Positions 1 to 8,014 of a DNA stretch of 61,699 nucleotides are shown in pieces; the first letter of the stretch is position 1; each line of letters begins with the position of its first letter. The translations under genes were made by a program, and so were the position numbers. The notes beneath the pieces were generated by a model. It was not told the DNA's origin, ran no database searches, and was given only the letters and a program-made list of their open reading frames with translations. Source of the stretch: Muribaculaceae bacterium (GTDB lineage: Bacteria > Bacteroidota > Bacteroidia > Bacteroidales > Muribaculaceae); assembly GCA_022509125.1 (NCBI GenBank), contig JAFLTU010000009.1, positions 1 through 61,699 of the forward strand. The letters are read 5' to 3'.

Positions 1-44
1 ATTAGGACCATCAATGTATTCCGATGTGTTTCGTGATGCATTGG

Positions 45-82
45 AAAAAAGGGATACGTAGTGATTACGCATCCCTTTTTTT
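45..82. terminator. Bidirectional Rho-independent terminator
   Basis: A ten-base-pair stem (51-60 with 66-75, one A-C mismatch, five-base loop GTGAT) is flanked by six A on the left (45-50) and seven T on the right (76-82). The symmetry lets it act on both strands: it could end the minus-strand aminotransferase transcript and a plus-strand gene lying left of the window. Confidence 0.8.
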
Positions 83-156
83 CATATTTCCCGTCCCTCT
101 TCTCCCCGAAGAGTATCAATTCTCTTCTTCAAGGAGACAGAACCGGGAGATCGGTT

Positions 157-1353
157 TCAATTTTTTAGTTTTTCGGAGGCTACCTTGATCCTGGACATAG
201 CTTCTCGGATGTTAGCCTCGGAGGTGGCGTAGCTGAGACGCATATAGCCCGGGGCACAAAAGGCCTCACCATCCACACAGGCTACATGGGCCTCTTGAAG
301 GAGATACATTACATAATCCCCGCTTGTCTTGATTTCATAGTCCCCATAGCGCTTACCGATAAAAGAAGTGACATCAGGGAATAGATAGAATGCCCCCTGG
401 GGCTTGTTGACTTTCCAACCCTCCACCTCTTTGGCGAGATCAACTATTAGGTCTCGGCGGCGTTCGAAGGCTTTGCGCATTTCTTCGACACAATCCTGAG
501 GCCCTTCATAGGCTGCCTCAGCTGCCTTCTGGGCTATCGAAGAGGCTCCCGAGGTGTATTGACCTTGTAGTTTGGTGCATGCCTTTGCTATTTCCAATGG
601 TCCGGCAAGGTAGCCCACGCGCCAGCCCGTCATCGCATAGGCCTTAGAAACTCCGTTGATGATTACTGTGCGGTCTTTCATCCAATCAAAGTCGGCTATC
701 GATGTCACGCCGCCCACAAAATTGATATGCTCATAAATCTCGTCGCTCATCACGATGATGTCGGGATATTTTTTGAGCACTTCTGCCAATCCCTTGAGTT
801 CATCCTTTGTATAGACCGATCCGGTGGGATTACAGGGGGAATTGAGCAATAGCAGCTTGGTCTTTGGTGTGATGGCTGCCTCAAGCTGGGCTGGGGTAAT
901 CTTGAAATCATTTTCGAGACCCGCCTCCACGAGAACTGATTTTCCCTCCGCAAGTTTCACCATCTCCACATAGCTGACCCATGCCGGAGTGGGAATGATC
1001 ACCTCTTCTCCGGGATTCACTACTGAGAGAACCACATTGGCCAGTTCTTGCTTGGCCCCGTTTCCAACCACAATCTGCTCTGGCTTATAATCCAGACCGT
1101 TCTCTCTCTTAATTTTTTCGCAGACCGCCTGCCTCAGCGACAGATAGCCGGCCACGGGACTATAGCGTGAGAAATTGTCATCGATGGCCCGTTTGGCCGC
1201 CGCTTTTATAAAGTCGGGGGTATCGAAATCCGGCTCACCCACCGACATGTTAATCACATCTATTCCGGCCGATTTTAATTCCGCACTCTTCTGCGACATA
1301 GCCAATGTGGCCGACGGCGCAAGATTTTTGATTCTTTCCGATATTTTCATCAT
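157..1353 (-). CDS. aspC: Aspartate-type aminotransferase (PLP fold type I)
   Basis: A 398-residue PLP-dependent class I/II aminotransferase, probably transferring the amino group between aspartate and 2-oxoglutarate in the cytoplasm. The sequence shows MSVGEPDFDTP near residue 37, the SPCNPTG loop near 172, a DEIYEH segment near 204, the PLP lysine in NGVSKAYAMTGWRVGY near 239, and the C-terminal arginine in GYMRLSYA. Length fits the family (about 390-400). Two ATG codons stand side by side at the start and either may be used. It lies 79 bp downstream of pfkA on the same strand, and I see no -7 box in the gap, so it is probably co-transcribed with pfkA. Related subfamilies (aromatic or alanine aminotransferases) cannot be ruled out, so the exact substrate is an inference. 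Confidence 0.88.
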   Translation of the reverse strand: MMKISERIKNLAPSATLAMSQKSAELKSAGIDVINMSVGEPDFDTPDFIKAAAKRAIDDNFSRYSPVAGYLSLRQAVCEKIKRENGLDYKPEQIVVGNGAKQELANVVLSVVNPGEEVIIPTPAWVSYVEMVKLAEGKSVLVEAGLENDFKITPAQLEAAITPKTKLLLLNSPCNPTGSVYTKDELKGLAEVLKKYPDIIVMSDEIYEHINFVGGVTSIADFDWMKDRTVIINGVSKAYAMTGWRVGYLAGPLEIAKACTKLQGQYTSGASSIAQKAAEAAYEGPQDCVEEMRKAFERRRDLIVDLAKEVEGWKVNKPQGAFYLFPDVTSFIGKRYGDYEIKTSGDYVMYLLQEAHVACVDGEAFCAPGYMRLSYATSEANIREAMSRIKVASEKLKN

Positions 1354-1406
1354 CTCTGTTTCTCAGCTTTACATCCCCAATTTCCCGAAGGCTTCCCTTT
1401 CAGGTG

Positions 1407-1427
1407 AAGTCTTTTGTCGTGGGTGAA
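1407..1427. repeat. Dispersed intergenic motif AAGTCTTTTGTCG, copy 1
   Basis: The motif begins AAGTCTTTTGTCGTGGGTGA. Related copies stand at 15049-15070 and 46511-46530, always between or just after minus-strand genes and always in the same orientation. Confidence 0.5.
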
Positions 1428-1432
1428 CTTAC

Positions 1433-2413
1433 TCAAATAGAAAGCCTTCTCAACACATTCATCAGCTCCCGATCGATGGGCTTATCATTCTTGATGGCCT
1501 TGGTGAAAGGCACATACACGATCTCATCGTTCTTGATGCCTACCATCACGTTTCTTTGGTCGTCAAGGAGAGCATCCACAGCTGCAGCTCCCATTCTCGA
1601 GGCCAATATGCGGTCGTAGGCCGTCGGTGAGCCGCCTCGCTGCAAGTGCCCCAGGATAGAAACCCTCACGTCATAGTCCGGATATTGGTCCTTAACTCTT
1701 TGGGCAAGGGCAAGTGCGCCGCCAGTCTGGGGAGATTCGGCTACGAGCACAATCGAAGAGTTTTTAGACTTACGGAACCCATTGGCTATTAGTTCGTCGA
1801 GTTGCTCAACTTGTGTGGCGATTTCCGGGATAATGGCGGCCTCTGCGCCTGAGGCGATTGCTCCGTTGAGGGCCAGGAAACCTGCGTCGCGGCCCATCAC
1901 CTCTATGAAGAAGAGTCGCTCGTGAGAGGTGGCAGTGTCGCGGATTTTATCGACGCAGTCCATTATAGTGTTGAGCGCTGTGTCGTAGCCGATGGTGGAG
2001 TCGGTGCCATAAAGGTCGTTGTCGATCGTGCCAGGAAGCCCCACAACCTGGAAATTGAATTCATTGGCGAAAATCCTGGCTCCCGTCAAAGAGCCGTCGC
2101 CTCCGATCACAACTAAGGAATCGATGCCTCGGCGTTGCAGCACATCGAAGGCGCATTGACGTCCCTCCGGAGTGGTGAACTCCTTACAGCGGGCCGTCTT
2201 CAAAATTGTACCCCCGCGCTGAATGATATTCGATACATTTTGCGTTGAAAATTCCTCGATTTCATCGGTGATTAAACCTCTGTAGCCACGCATGATGCCA
2301 AAAACCTTGAACCCTGCTACAATTGCTGCGCGAGTAACCGCTCTGATCGCGGCGTTCATTCCCGGGGCATCTCCTCCTGAGGTGAGAATCCCCACTGCTC
2401 TCTGTTTGCTCAT
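1433..2413 (-). CDS. pfkA: ATP-dependent 6-phosphofructokinase
   Basis: Phosphorylates fructose 6-phosphate to fructose 1,6-bisphosphate, the committed step of glycolysis, in the cytoplasm. The 326-residue length is typical of the bacterial homotetrameric enzyme. The N-terminal [16 protein letters not shown] nucleotide-binding segment, the IGGDGS motif near residue 103 (the Gly-Asp-Gly that selects ATP over PPi), the PGTIDND catalytic loop near 127 and the MGRDAG motif near 169 are all present. It starts at the ATG at 2413, downstream of a -7 box at 2458-2465. The downstream aminotransferase probably shares the transcript. It is a housekeeping gene, although it also stands next in the pathway after the fructokinase encoded at 11443. 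Confidence 0.95.
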   Translation of the reverse strand: MSKQRAVGILTSGGDAPGMNAAIRAVTRAAIVAGFKVFGIMRGYRGLITDEIEEFSTQNVSNIIQRGGTILKTARCKEFTTPEGRQCAFDVLQRRGIDSLVVIGGDGSLTGARIFANEFNFQVVGLPGTIDNDLYGTDSTIGYDTALNTIMDCVDKIRDTATSHERLFFIEVMGRDAGFLALNGAIASGAEAAIIPEIATQVEQLDELIANGFRKSKNSSIVLVAESPQTGGALALAQRVKDQYPDYDVRVSILGHLQRGGSPTAYDRILASRMGAAAVDALLDDQRNVMVGIKNDEIVYVPFTKAIKNDKPIDRELMNVLRRLSI

Positions 2414-2434
2414 ATAGTCGATTTTTCCTTGAAT

Positions 2435-2465
2435 GGCGATTAATCGCCCGATTTCTACAAAAATA
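2435..2465 (-). promoter_or_regulatory. pfkA promoter with a palindrome in the leader
   Basis: On the minus strand TATTTTTG (2465-2458) matches the Bacteroidetes -7 box TAnnTTTG and would start transcription near 2451. Just downstream, 2435-2448 is the perfect 14-bp palindrome GGCGATTAATCGCC, at about +3 to +16. It could be an operator or a 5' end hairpin. I see no clear -33 TTTG. Confidence 0.5.
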
Positions 2466-2587
2466 TTGGCAACAAACTCTTATCGTTTTCTTGACTTGGG
2501 AGTGAGATTCGCGGAAAACCGAATCGTTCTCCTATGACAATCTGCACAAATTTAAATATTTTTGGGTCTACTGACAAAAAAAATGTC

Positions 2588-2595
2588 TATATTTG
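2588..2595 (+). promoter_or_regulatory. ribF -7 box
   Basis: TATATTTG matches TAnnTTTG. A possible -33 TTTG lies at 2561-2564, though its spacing of 23 is longer than usual. The predicted start of transcription is within a few bases of the ATG at 2603, so the message may be leaderless or nearly so. Confidence 0.5.
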
Positions 2596-2602
2596 CGTTA
2601 CC

Positions 2603-3520
2603 ATGCAAAACGAGCCAAAGGAAAAAAGGGGCCGCATTGCGGCTGTGGGCACTTTCGACGGGGTCCATCTTGGCCATAAATCTGTCTTGAATCTCCTGAA
2701 GTCTCAAGGGCTTCAGAGGCAACTTGAGCCCGTGGCCTTCACATTTCGTCGGCATCCCCTTTGTCTGATAAATCCCGCTAATGAGCCCCCTGAGCTCACT
2801 CCATTATGGAAAAAGAAGAAGCTCCTCGACGAGGCCGGTGTCTCACCTATTGTCTTGGATTTCGACGAGGCCTTGAGAGCCACTTCCGCCCTCCAATGGA
2901 TGGAGCGCCTAGTCAATGAATTCGGAGTGAAGGTCCTGGTGGTGGGCTACGACCACACGTTCGGCTCCGACGGCATCAATATGTCGGTGGAAGACTACCG
3001 AAACTTGGGCCGTAGCATCGGGTTGGAAGTGATTCTCGGCGATGAGATTGAGGGGGTCAGCAGTTCGGCAATCCGTAAAGCTGTCAAAGATGGCGATATG
3101 CCGGCAGCAAGAAAAATGTTGGGACGCCCCTTTTCAATCACTTCCAAAGTGACGGAGGGAAACAAGCTCGGCCATTCCCTAGGATTCCCGACTGCAAATA
3201 TCATGCCCCCCGCCGGAGGCGCCCTTCCCAAACCCGGGGTATATGCCGCTATCGTAAAGACTCTCTCCGACGGCCGGAAATTCCCCGCTATGGTAAACAT
3301 CGGAACGCGTCCAACTGTCATGAGAGGCAACGACACTGTGCTTGAGGCTCACCTAATCGGATTCTCAGGAGATCTTTATGGCAAGGAAATCACTGTCAGA
3401 TTCCTCAAAAGATTGCGCGACGAAAAGAAATTTGATTCAATCGAGGCCCTTAAAAATCAATTGGCAGCCGATAAAATCGAAACGGAAGACTTAATAAAAA
3501 GCGAATCCGGATTAAAATAA
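2603..3520 (+). CDS. ribF: Bifunctional riboflavin kinase / FAD synthetase
   Basis: Converts riboflavin to FMN and then to FAD. The 305-residue protein starts with the adenylyltransferase half: AVGTFDGVHLGHKSV near residue 14 carries the nucleotide-binding HxGH motif, and EGVSSSAIR near 150 is the family's ISS(T/S)xIR motif. The kinase half follows: GHSLGFPTANI near 190 holds the flavokinase PTAN motif, and PAMVNIGTRPT near 228 follows it. An in-frame upstream start at 2534 would lie upstream of the predicted promoter at 2588-2595, so I chose the ATG at 2603. The next plus-strand gene starts 77 bp downstream. Confidence 0.93.
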   Translation: MQNEPKEKRGRIAAVGTFDGVHLGHKSVLNLLKSQGLQRQLEPVAFTFRRHPLCLINPANEPPELTPLWKKKKLLDEAGVSPIVLDFDEALRATSALQWMERLVNEFGVKVLVVGYDHTFGSDGINMSVEDYRNLGRSIGLEVILGDEIEGVSSSAIRKAVKDGDMPAARKMLGRPFSITSKVTEGNKLGHSLGFPTANIMPPAGGALPKPGVYAAIVKTLSDGRKFPAMVNIGTRPTVMRGNDTVLEAHLIGFSGDLYGKEITVRFLKRLRDEKKFDSIEALKNQLAADKIETEDLIKSESGLK

Positions 3521-3597
3521 CTCTTCAGAAACTTTGGAACCCTCTGAGCCAAGGGGATTTCTAAATAAAAAATATCGACAATAAAACCCATCTTATA

Positions 3598-4944
3598 ATG
3601 AAACTTAAAAATCTTCTCCCTCTGCTTTTAGTGGCCTTTGGCCTAATGTTTTTTAATTCCTGTAAGAAAGAGACTGTAGATGTCACCGATCTTTTAAAAT
3701 CGGTGCCCTCGTCGGCTTCAGGTGTTGTGGTCTTCAACGTGGAAGGCCTCTTGAGCGACACCGGATGCAAGATAAATGGCCATGAAGTGACCCCAAGCAA
3801 AGAAATTGAACAAATAATTTCGAAGGCCTCCACAGTGAATCAAAAGGATTTCTTGATGATATTCGACGGCTCAACTGGCATTGAGCCTAAAGGGGCTGTG
3901 GTGTTCTACGACACCAATAAGGCTTTCCTGACTGTGGCTCTTTATGATGTGGAAAAATTCACAAACTTTATCGAGCAAAAATCGGGAGCCACTTTCGCCT
4001 CCGAAAGCAATGGAGTCAAGATTTGTGGAAATGTGGCAGTCAAGGGAGCCCAGGCATGGTTATGCCTCACGCCGGGGAAGCGCCTCGACCCCGATGCAAT
4101 CGACTCATATTCTAAGCTCCAGCCTTCCCAGAGCTTCCTTGTGTCTCCTCTTGGCGAAAACCTCTTGACAGATGAATCCGACATCAGAGGCTGGATCATG
4201 CTTAACACGTATTTCAGCCAAAACCTCGACCGCTCCAACCGCACTATGGCATCTCTGGGTCTGGGAATGCTCTTTGAAAATGGAGAGTCGATGAAATTCA
4301 AGGTGGATTTCAAAAAGGGTGAATTAGAGATGGAGACAGTGATACTCAACGACCAGGGGAAGCCCGCGAAATTCCAGTTGCCTATGGAAAAGGTCGACGT
4401 GGCAACTCTCAAAACCTTGGGCACTAGCTGCCAGGGAATGATGGCTTTCACTTTGACTCCGAAATTAGTGAAGAAATTTCAAGAGATTGGCGACACATTC
4501 GGTGGAGCCCTATTTGGCGATATCAATGACTTCCTTAAGAATGTAGACGGCACAGTGGGTGTGACAGCAAGCGGCAATATCGACAATGAAGATATCAATG
4601 GTGTGGTGACCACTAAGGGTGATGTTTCTCAAGAACTTAAAGGAAAAATTTCTGAACTGTTTGGCTCCATAAGTATGGATGGGAAACTCCTGAGATTCAG
4701 CAAGGGATCAGTCTCCGGAAATCTCTCCGTAGATGAATGTGCCGATGCTTTGAAGGGTTGCTATTTCGGCATTGTTGTTGATGCTGAACAATTCTCTCAA
4801 ATTGGAGTCGGCTCTTTTGCTCAAGGATTCAAATCGGGTGAGGTTCTCCTAAAACCTGAAGGCCAGGGCATCGAACTGGAAATCGAGGCCAAGACCATCA
4901 ATGAGAAGGAAAATGCTCTTATGACTATTCTAAGAAACATCTAA
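3598..4944 (+). CDS. DUF4836-like lipoprotein
   Basis: A 448-residue predicted lipoprotein. The signal peptide runs to a lipobox (MFFNSC, Cys near residue 22). The body opens with LLKSVPSSASGVVVFNVEGLL, which resembles the first strand of the Bacteroidetes DUF4836 family, in which a protein-sized module of unknown function is anchored to the envelope. No catalytic motif is visible. It lies between ribF and the hybrid sensor gene, with only 24 bp before the latter, so it may be co-transcribed with the sensor. The family assignment is from memory of the sequence pattern. The lipoprotein call is direct from the sequence. Confidence 0.55.
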   Translation: MKLKNLLPLLLVAFGLMFFNSCKKETVDVTDLLKSVPSSASGVVVFNVEGLLSDTGCKINGHEVTPSKEIEQIISKASTVNQKDFLMIFDGSTGIEPKGAVVFYDTNKAFLTVALYDVEKFTNFIEQKSGATFASESNGVKICGNVAVKGAQAWLCLTPGKRLDPDAIDSYSKLQPSQSFLVSPLGENLLTDESDIRGWIMLNTYFSQNLDRSNRTMASLGLGMLFENGESMKFKVDFKKGELEMETVILNDQGKPAKFQLPMEKVDVATLKTLGTSCQGMMAFTLTPKLVKKFQEIGDTFGGALFGDINDFLKNVDGTVGVTASGNIDNEDINGVVTTKGDVSQELKGKISELFGSISMDGKLLRFSKGSVSGNLSVDECADALKGCYFGIVVDAEQFSQIGVGSFAQGFKSGEVLLKPEGQGIELEIEAKTINEKENALMTILRNI

Positions 4945-4968
4945 AGCCCGAAGGAGTCAATAAAATAC

Positions 4969-7731
4969 GTGGTACATCGCACATATTATCTCATACTTTT
5001 TCTCCTGGCAGCCCTATTGGGCGGTTGCCGGGAGAAACATGTTTATAAAATAGGCATTTCACAATGCTCGAGCGACGACTGGCGCGAGAAGATGAACCAG
5101 GAGATCGAGCTTGAAGCCTCTCTACATGAAGACATCTTAGTGGAGATTCGATCTGCTAACGACGACAGTCAAAAGCAGATCAACGACCTTGAATATTTCG
5201 CAAAAAACGGGTTTGATGTGATCGTTGTGGCTCCAAATGAGGCCGATGCAATCACTCCCGAGATTCAGAAACTCCACCGGAATGGAATCCCGGTCGTGAT
5301 TTTCGATCGTAATATCAGCGATTCTTCCTACACTCAAAGAATAGGAGTAGACAATATCGGGTTGGGAAGGAATGCCGCTGAATATGCCCTCGCATTTTTC
5401 CCCGATTCTATAAAGTCCCTTGAAATCTCCGGCCTACCGGGGTCCACTCCGGCTTTGGAACGTAGTAAAGGTTTCAACGAAGTCTTTTCTTCAGTAGCAA
5501 GAGCAAAAATCCTGGGACGTACAAGCGGAAACTGGCAGCAACAAATGGCTCAGGAGGTCGCCGATTCCCTCCTAAGGATCTTTCCTGAAACCAATCTTAT
5601 ATTCGCCCACAACGACAGAATGGCGATCGGTGCTCGAAAGGCTGTGGAAAATCTCAATCGAGAAGACATTAAGATTATTGGAATTGATGCAGCCCCTAAA
5701 ATCGGAATGGCAGCTGTCAATGAAGAAAAATTGCTCGCCACATTCCTATATCCTACAGAAGGCGACATAATTTTAAATGAGGCCATAAAGATAGCAAAGG
5801 GAGAACCTTTCCAAACGGAGATTCTCTTGCCAACAACCTCGGCCGTGGATAAAACAAATATCGATATTCTGCTACTTCAAAATAAAAACCTTGAAGAAAA
5901 CACAGAAAAAATATTGACTCTAAAAGACAGGCTCGACAACTATGTAAGTCTCCATAATGCCCAGACCGCATTGGTTTATGCAATCATTGCTATCCTCGTG
6001 CTCCTCTTCGGAGTCCTTTTCCTTGTGCTTCGCACTTTCTGGGCTCATCGTCGACATCAGGCTGCCCTCCTGTCTCAAAACTATCTCCTTCAGGAGGAAC
6101 GCGACAAACAGAAGGAACTTAACGACAAGCTGGAGAAGGCTACTCAATCGAAACTCGTATTTTTCACCAACGTCAGCCATGACCTCCGGACTCCGCTTAC
6201 TCTTATAGCCGAACCTGTGGCTCAACTCAACGAGGCTAAAAATCTCGACAATCAGCAAAAAACGCTCATCAAAATCGCCGACAAGAATGTCAAGATACTT
6301 CAACGTCTGATAAATCAGATCCTGGATTTCCGTAAATTCGAAAACGACAGGCTTGAGCTATCTTTGACCGAGGTTGATTTCAACAAGGCAATAGAGGGAT
6401 GGATGGAATCTTTCTATGCCGTGGCAAAGAAACGAGATATCCGGCTCGCTCTCGAATCCCCCGATTATGATGTCGTCCTGGCTTTGGATCCCGAAAAAAT
6501 TGAGAGTGTCTTCTTTAATTTAATTTCAAATGCTCTGAAATATAGTCCCGACAATAGCTCAATCACCGTAAAATACTTTATCGAAGAGGGCAACTTGGTT
6601 ATCAAAGTGGCCGACACAGGAGAGGGCATTAGCCGGGAAGACATCGCCAATATATTCGACCGTTTCTTCCAGGTAGACCGCGTCCGTCCGCGTGGCTCAG
6701 GAATCGGTCTCTCTCTGGCAAAGGCATTCGTGGAACTCCACGGGGGGTCAATTTCTGTGGAAAGTGAACTCAAAAAAGGATCCACATTCACTGTCGTAAT
6801 CCCTATCAGGCATGTGGCTGAAAAAGCTGAAGAAATCTCCCGGACTATTACTCGGGAAGATGTCGAGGCGGAACTTGACAATGTGGAGACCGAAAAGACT
6901 TTCTCTGAAGATAAACCTCTCTTGCTCATAATCGACGATAATAAAGACATCAGGGAACTCGTGGCTCAGCTTATGAACGATGACTACAACGTCATTTCGG
7001 CACCCAATGGCAAAGAGGGCATCAGAAAAGCAGAGAAATATGTTCCCGACATCATTGTGTGCGATGTCATGATGCCCGGAATGGACGGAATGGAGTGTTG
7101 CTCGAAACTTAAATCCGAACCCCTCACTTCCCATATTCCCGTAATGATGCTGACGGCATGTTCCCAAGATGAACAAAGGGTCCAGGGGCTCGACAGCGGG
7201 GCCGATGCATATATGTCTAAACCCTTCTCTTCCGCCGTGATGAAGGCTCAGGTGAAATCATTGATTGCCAACCGCAAACGAATAAAAGACCTTTTCGCAG
7301 AAGGAAAGAAAACCTCTCCGGAAGGCCAAACCTCTTCGGCGGCTATTTCCCAAAAGGGGGCTTCGGGTCAGGCTGCGCCTTCTAATGCACTCACCCCCGG
7401 CGATATCGACAATGATTTCTACAACCGTTTCCTCTCCATTTTCGAGAAAAAGATGGCTGACCCCAACCTTAGTGTGGAGACAATCGCTAGTGAAATGGGA
7501 TTTGAAAGAACTCAACTTTACAGGAAAATAAAGGCTATCACCAATTATTCTCCCGTTGAACTGATGCGGCGCCTGCGTCTTCAAAAGGCTAGAAACCTTC
7601 TTAAATCTTCCGAAAAATCTATCAGTGAGATTTGCTATGAAGTGGGATTTTCCACCCCAGCTTACTTCTCTAAATGCTATCGCGACCAATTCGGAGAAAC
7701 CCCCTCCGAAACCCGCTCCTCCCTCCACTAA
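4969..7731 (+). CDS. Hybrid two-component sensor/regulator with sugar-binding periplasmic domain
   Basis: A 920-residue hybrid two-component system, probably the fructose sensor of the locus (compare BT1754 of B. thetaiotaomicron, which binds fructose). Domain order: signal or anchor peptide with LLGGC lipobox; periplasmic-binding-protein type I domain about 25-310; membrane span about 334-356; short coiled coil; HisKA with phospho-acceptor His404 in NVSHDLRTPL; HATPase with NALKYS, DTGEG and GSGIGLSLAKA; receiver with Asp699 in VCDVMMPG; AraC-type helix-turn-helix about 815-920. The start is a GTG at 4969 that gives a proper signal peptide, with AAGGAG upstream at 4950. The two genes upstream run in the same direction. 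Its sensor half is closely similar to that of the regulator at 27380. The likely target is the operator set described for 7884, 27242 and 38617. Confidence 0.93.
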   Translation: MVHRTYYLILFLLAALLGGCREKHVYKIGISQCSSDDWREKMNQEIELEASLHEDILVEIRSANDDSQKQINDLEYFAKNGFDVIVVAPNEADAITPEIQKLHRNGIPVVIFDRNISDSSYTQRIGVDNIGLGRNAAEYALAFFPDSIKSLEISGLPGSTPALERSKGFNEVFSSVARAKILGRTSGNWQQQMAQEVADSLLRIFPETNLIFAHNDRMAIGARKAVENLNREDIKIIGIDAAPKIGMAAVNEEKLLATFLYPTEGDIILNEAIKIAKGEPFQTEILLPTTSAVDKTNIDILLLQNKNLEENTEKILTLKDRLDNYVSLHNAQTALVYAIIAILVLLFGVLFLVLRTFWAHRRHQAALLSQNYLLQEERDKQKELNDKLEKATQSKLVFFTNVSHDLRTPLTLIAEPVAQLNEAKNLDNQQKTLIKIADKNVKILQRLINQILDFRKFENDRLELSLTEVDFNKAIEGWMESFYAVAKKRDIRLALESPDYDVVLALDPEKIESVFFNLISNALKYSPDNSSITVKYFIEEGNLVIKVADTGEGISREDIANIFDRFFQVDRVRPRGSGIGLSLAKAFVELHGGSISVESELKKGSTFTVVIPIRHVAEKAEEISRTITREDVEAELDNVETEKTFSEDKPLLLIIDDNKDIRELVAQLMNDDYNVISAPNGKEGIRKAEKYVPDIIVCDVMMPGMDGMECCSKLKSEPLTSHIPVMMLTACSQDEQRVQGLDSGADAYMSKPFSSAVMKAQVKSLIANRKRIKDLFAEGKKTSPEGQTSSAAISQKGASGQAAPSNALTPGDIDNDFYNRFLSIFEKKMADPNLSVETIASEMGFERTQLYRKIKAITNYSPVELMRRLRLQKARNLLKSSEKSISEICYEVGFSTPAYFSKCYRDQFGETPSETRSSLH

Positions 7732-7790
7732 TCCCCCGTCCTAATCCCCAATCCCAATCCTCCGTCCCAAATCCCCAATCCCAAATCCAC
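7728..7790. repeat. Heptamer array of the AATCCCN type
   Basis: Nine 7-base units in register (CTAATCC, CCCGTCC, TAATCCC, CAATCCC, AATCCTC, CGTCCCA, AATCCCC, AATCCCA, AATCCAC). The first unit contains the stop codon of the hybrid sensor. It has no coding potential and no spacers, so it is not a CRISPR array. Confidence 0.65.
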
Positions 7791-7849
7791 CTGCCCCTTC
7801 AAAAAAACTTTAGCCGTGTAAGCATGAAATGCGAAATTTAAAGCCCCAT

Positions 7850-7869
7850 GCACTCGGCACTCGGCACTC
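7850..7869. repeat. Heptamer array GGCACTC, copy 1
   Basis: GCACTC followed by two GGCACTC units. The same heptamer forms longer arrays at 38896-38968 and 53338-53377. Confidence 0.65.
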
Positions 7870-7883
7870 ACAATTATCATTTT

Positions 7884-7979
7884 TGTTGCAGATGCTATAA
7901 GAAATGTTGAAATTAAATATCTGTTATAGATTTTGCAACATTTTTTATAACTGATTATTGGCATTTTATTTTAGATTTG
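7884..7979 (+). promoter_or_regulatory. Fructan promoter A: operator heptamers and -7 box of the GH32-permease-fructokinase operon
   Basis: The -7 box is TAGATTTG at 7972-7979, so transcription should start near 7986. TGCAACA at 7934-7940 (within TTTGCAACATTTTTTATAAC) ends 31 bp before the -7 box. The reverse form TGTTGCA stands at 7884-7890, and a variant TGTTGAA at 7905-7911, exactly 21 bp later. No -33 TTTG is visible, which fits activator-dependent transcription. The same element appears at promoters B (27242-27308) and C (38617-38734). Confidence 0.6.
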
Positions 7980-8014
7980 CCCTACAAAAATCGAAACTAA
8001 AAAAATTAGTTGAT

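Noticed and set aside
1..57. Tail of a coding sequence at the left edge (LGPSMYSDVFRDALEKRDT then stop)
   Set aside because: Too short to judge, and its end falls in the terminator stem; it may be chance.
4969..7731. Hybrid sensor truncated or frameshifted
   Set aside because: All domains and key residues (His404, Asp699, HTH) are present in one open frame.
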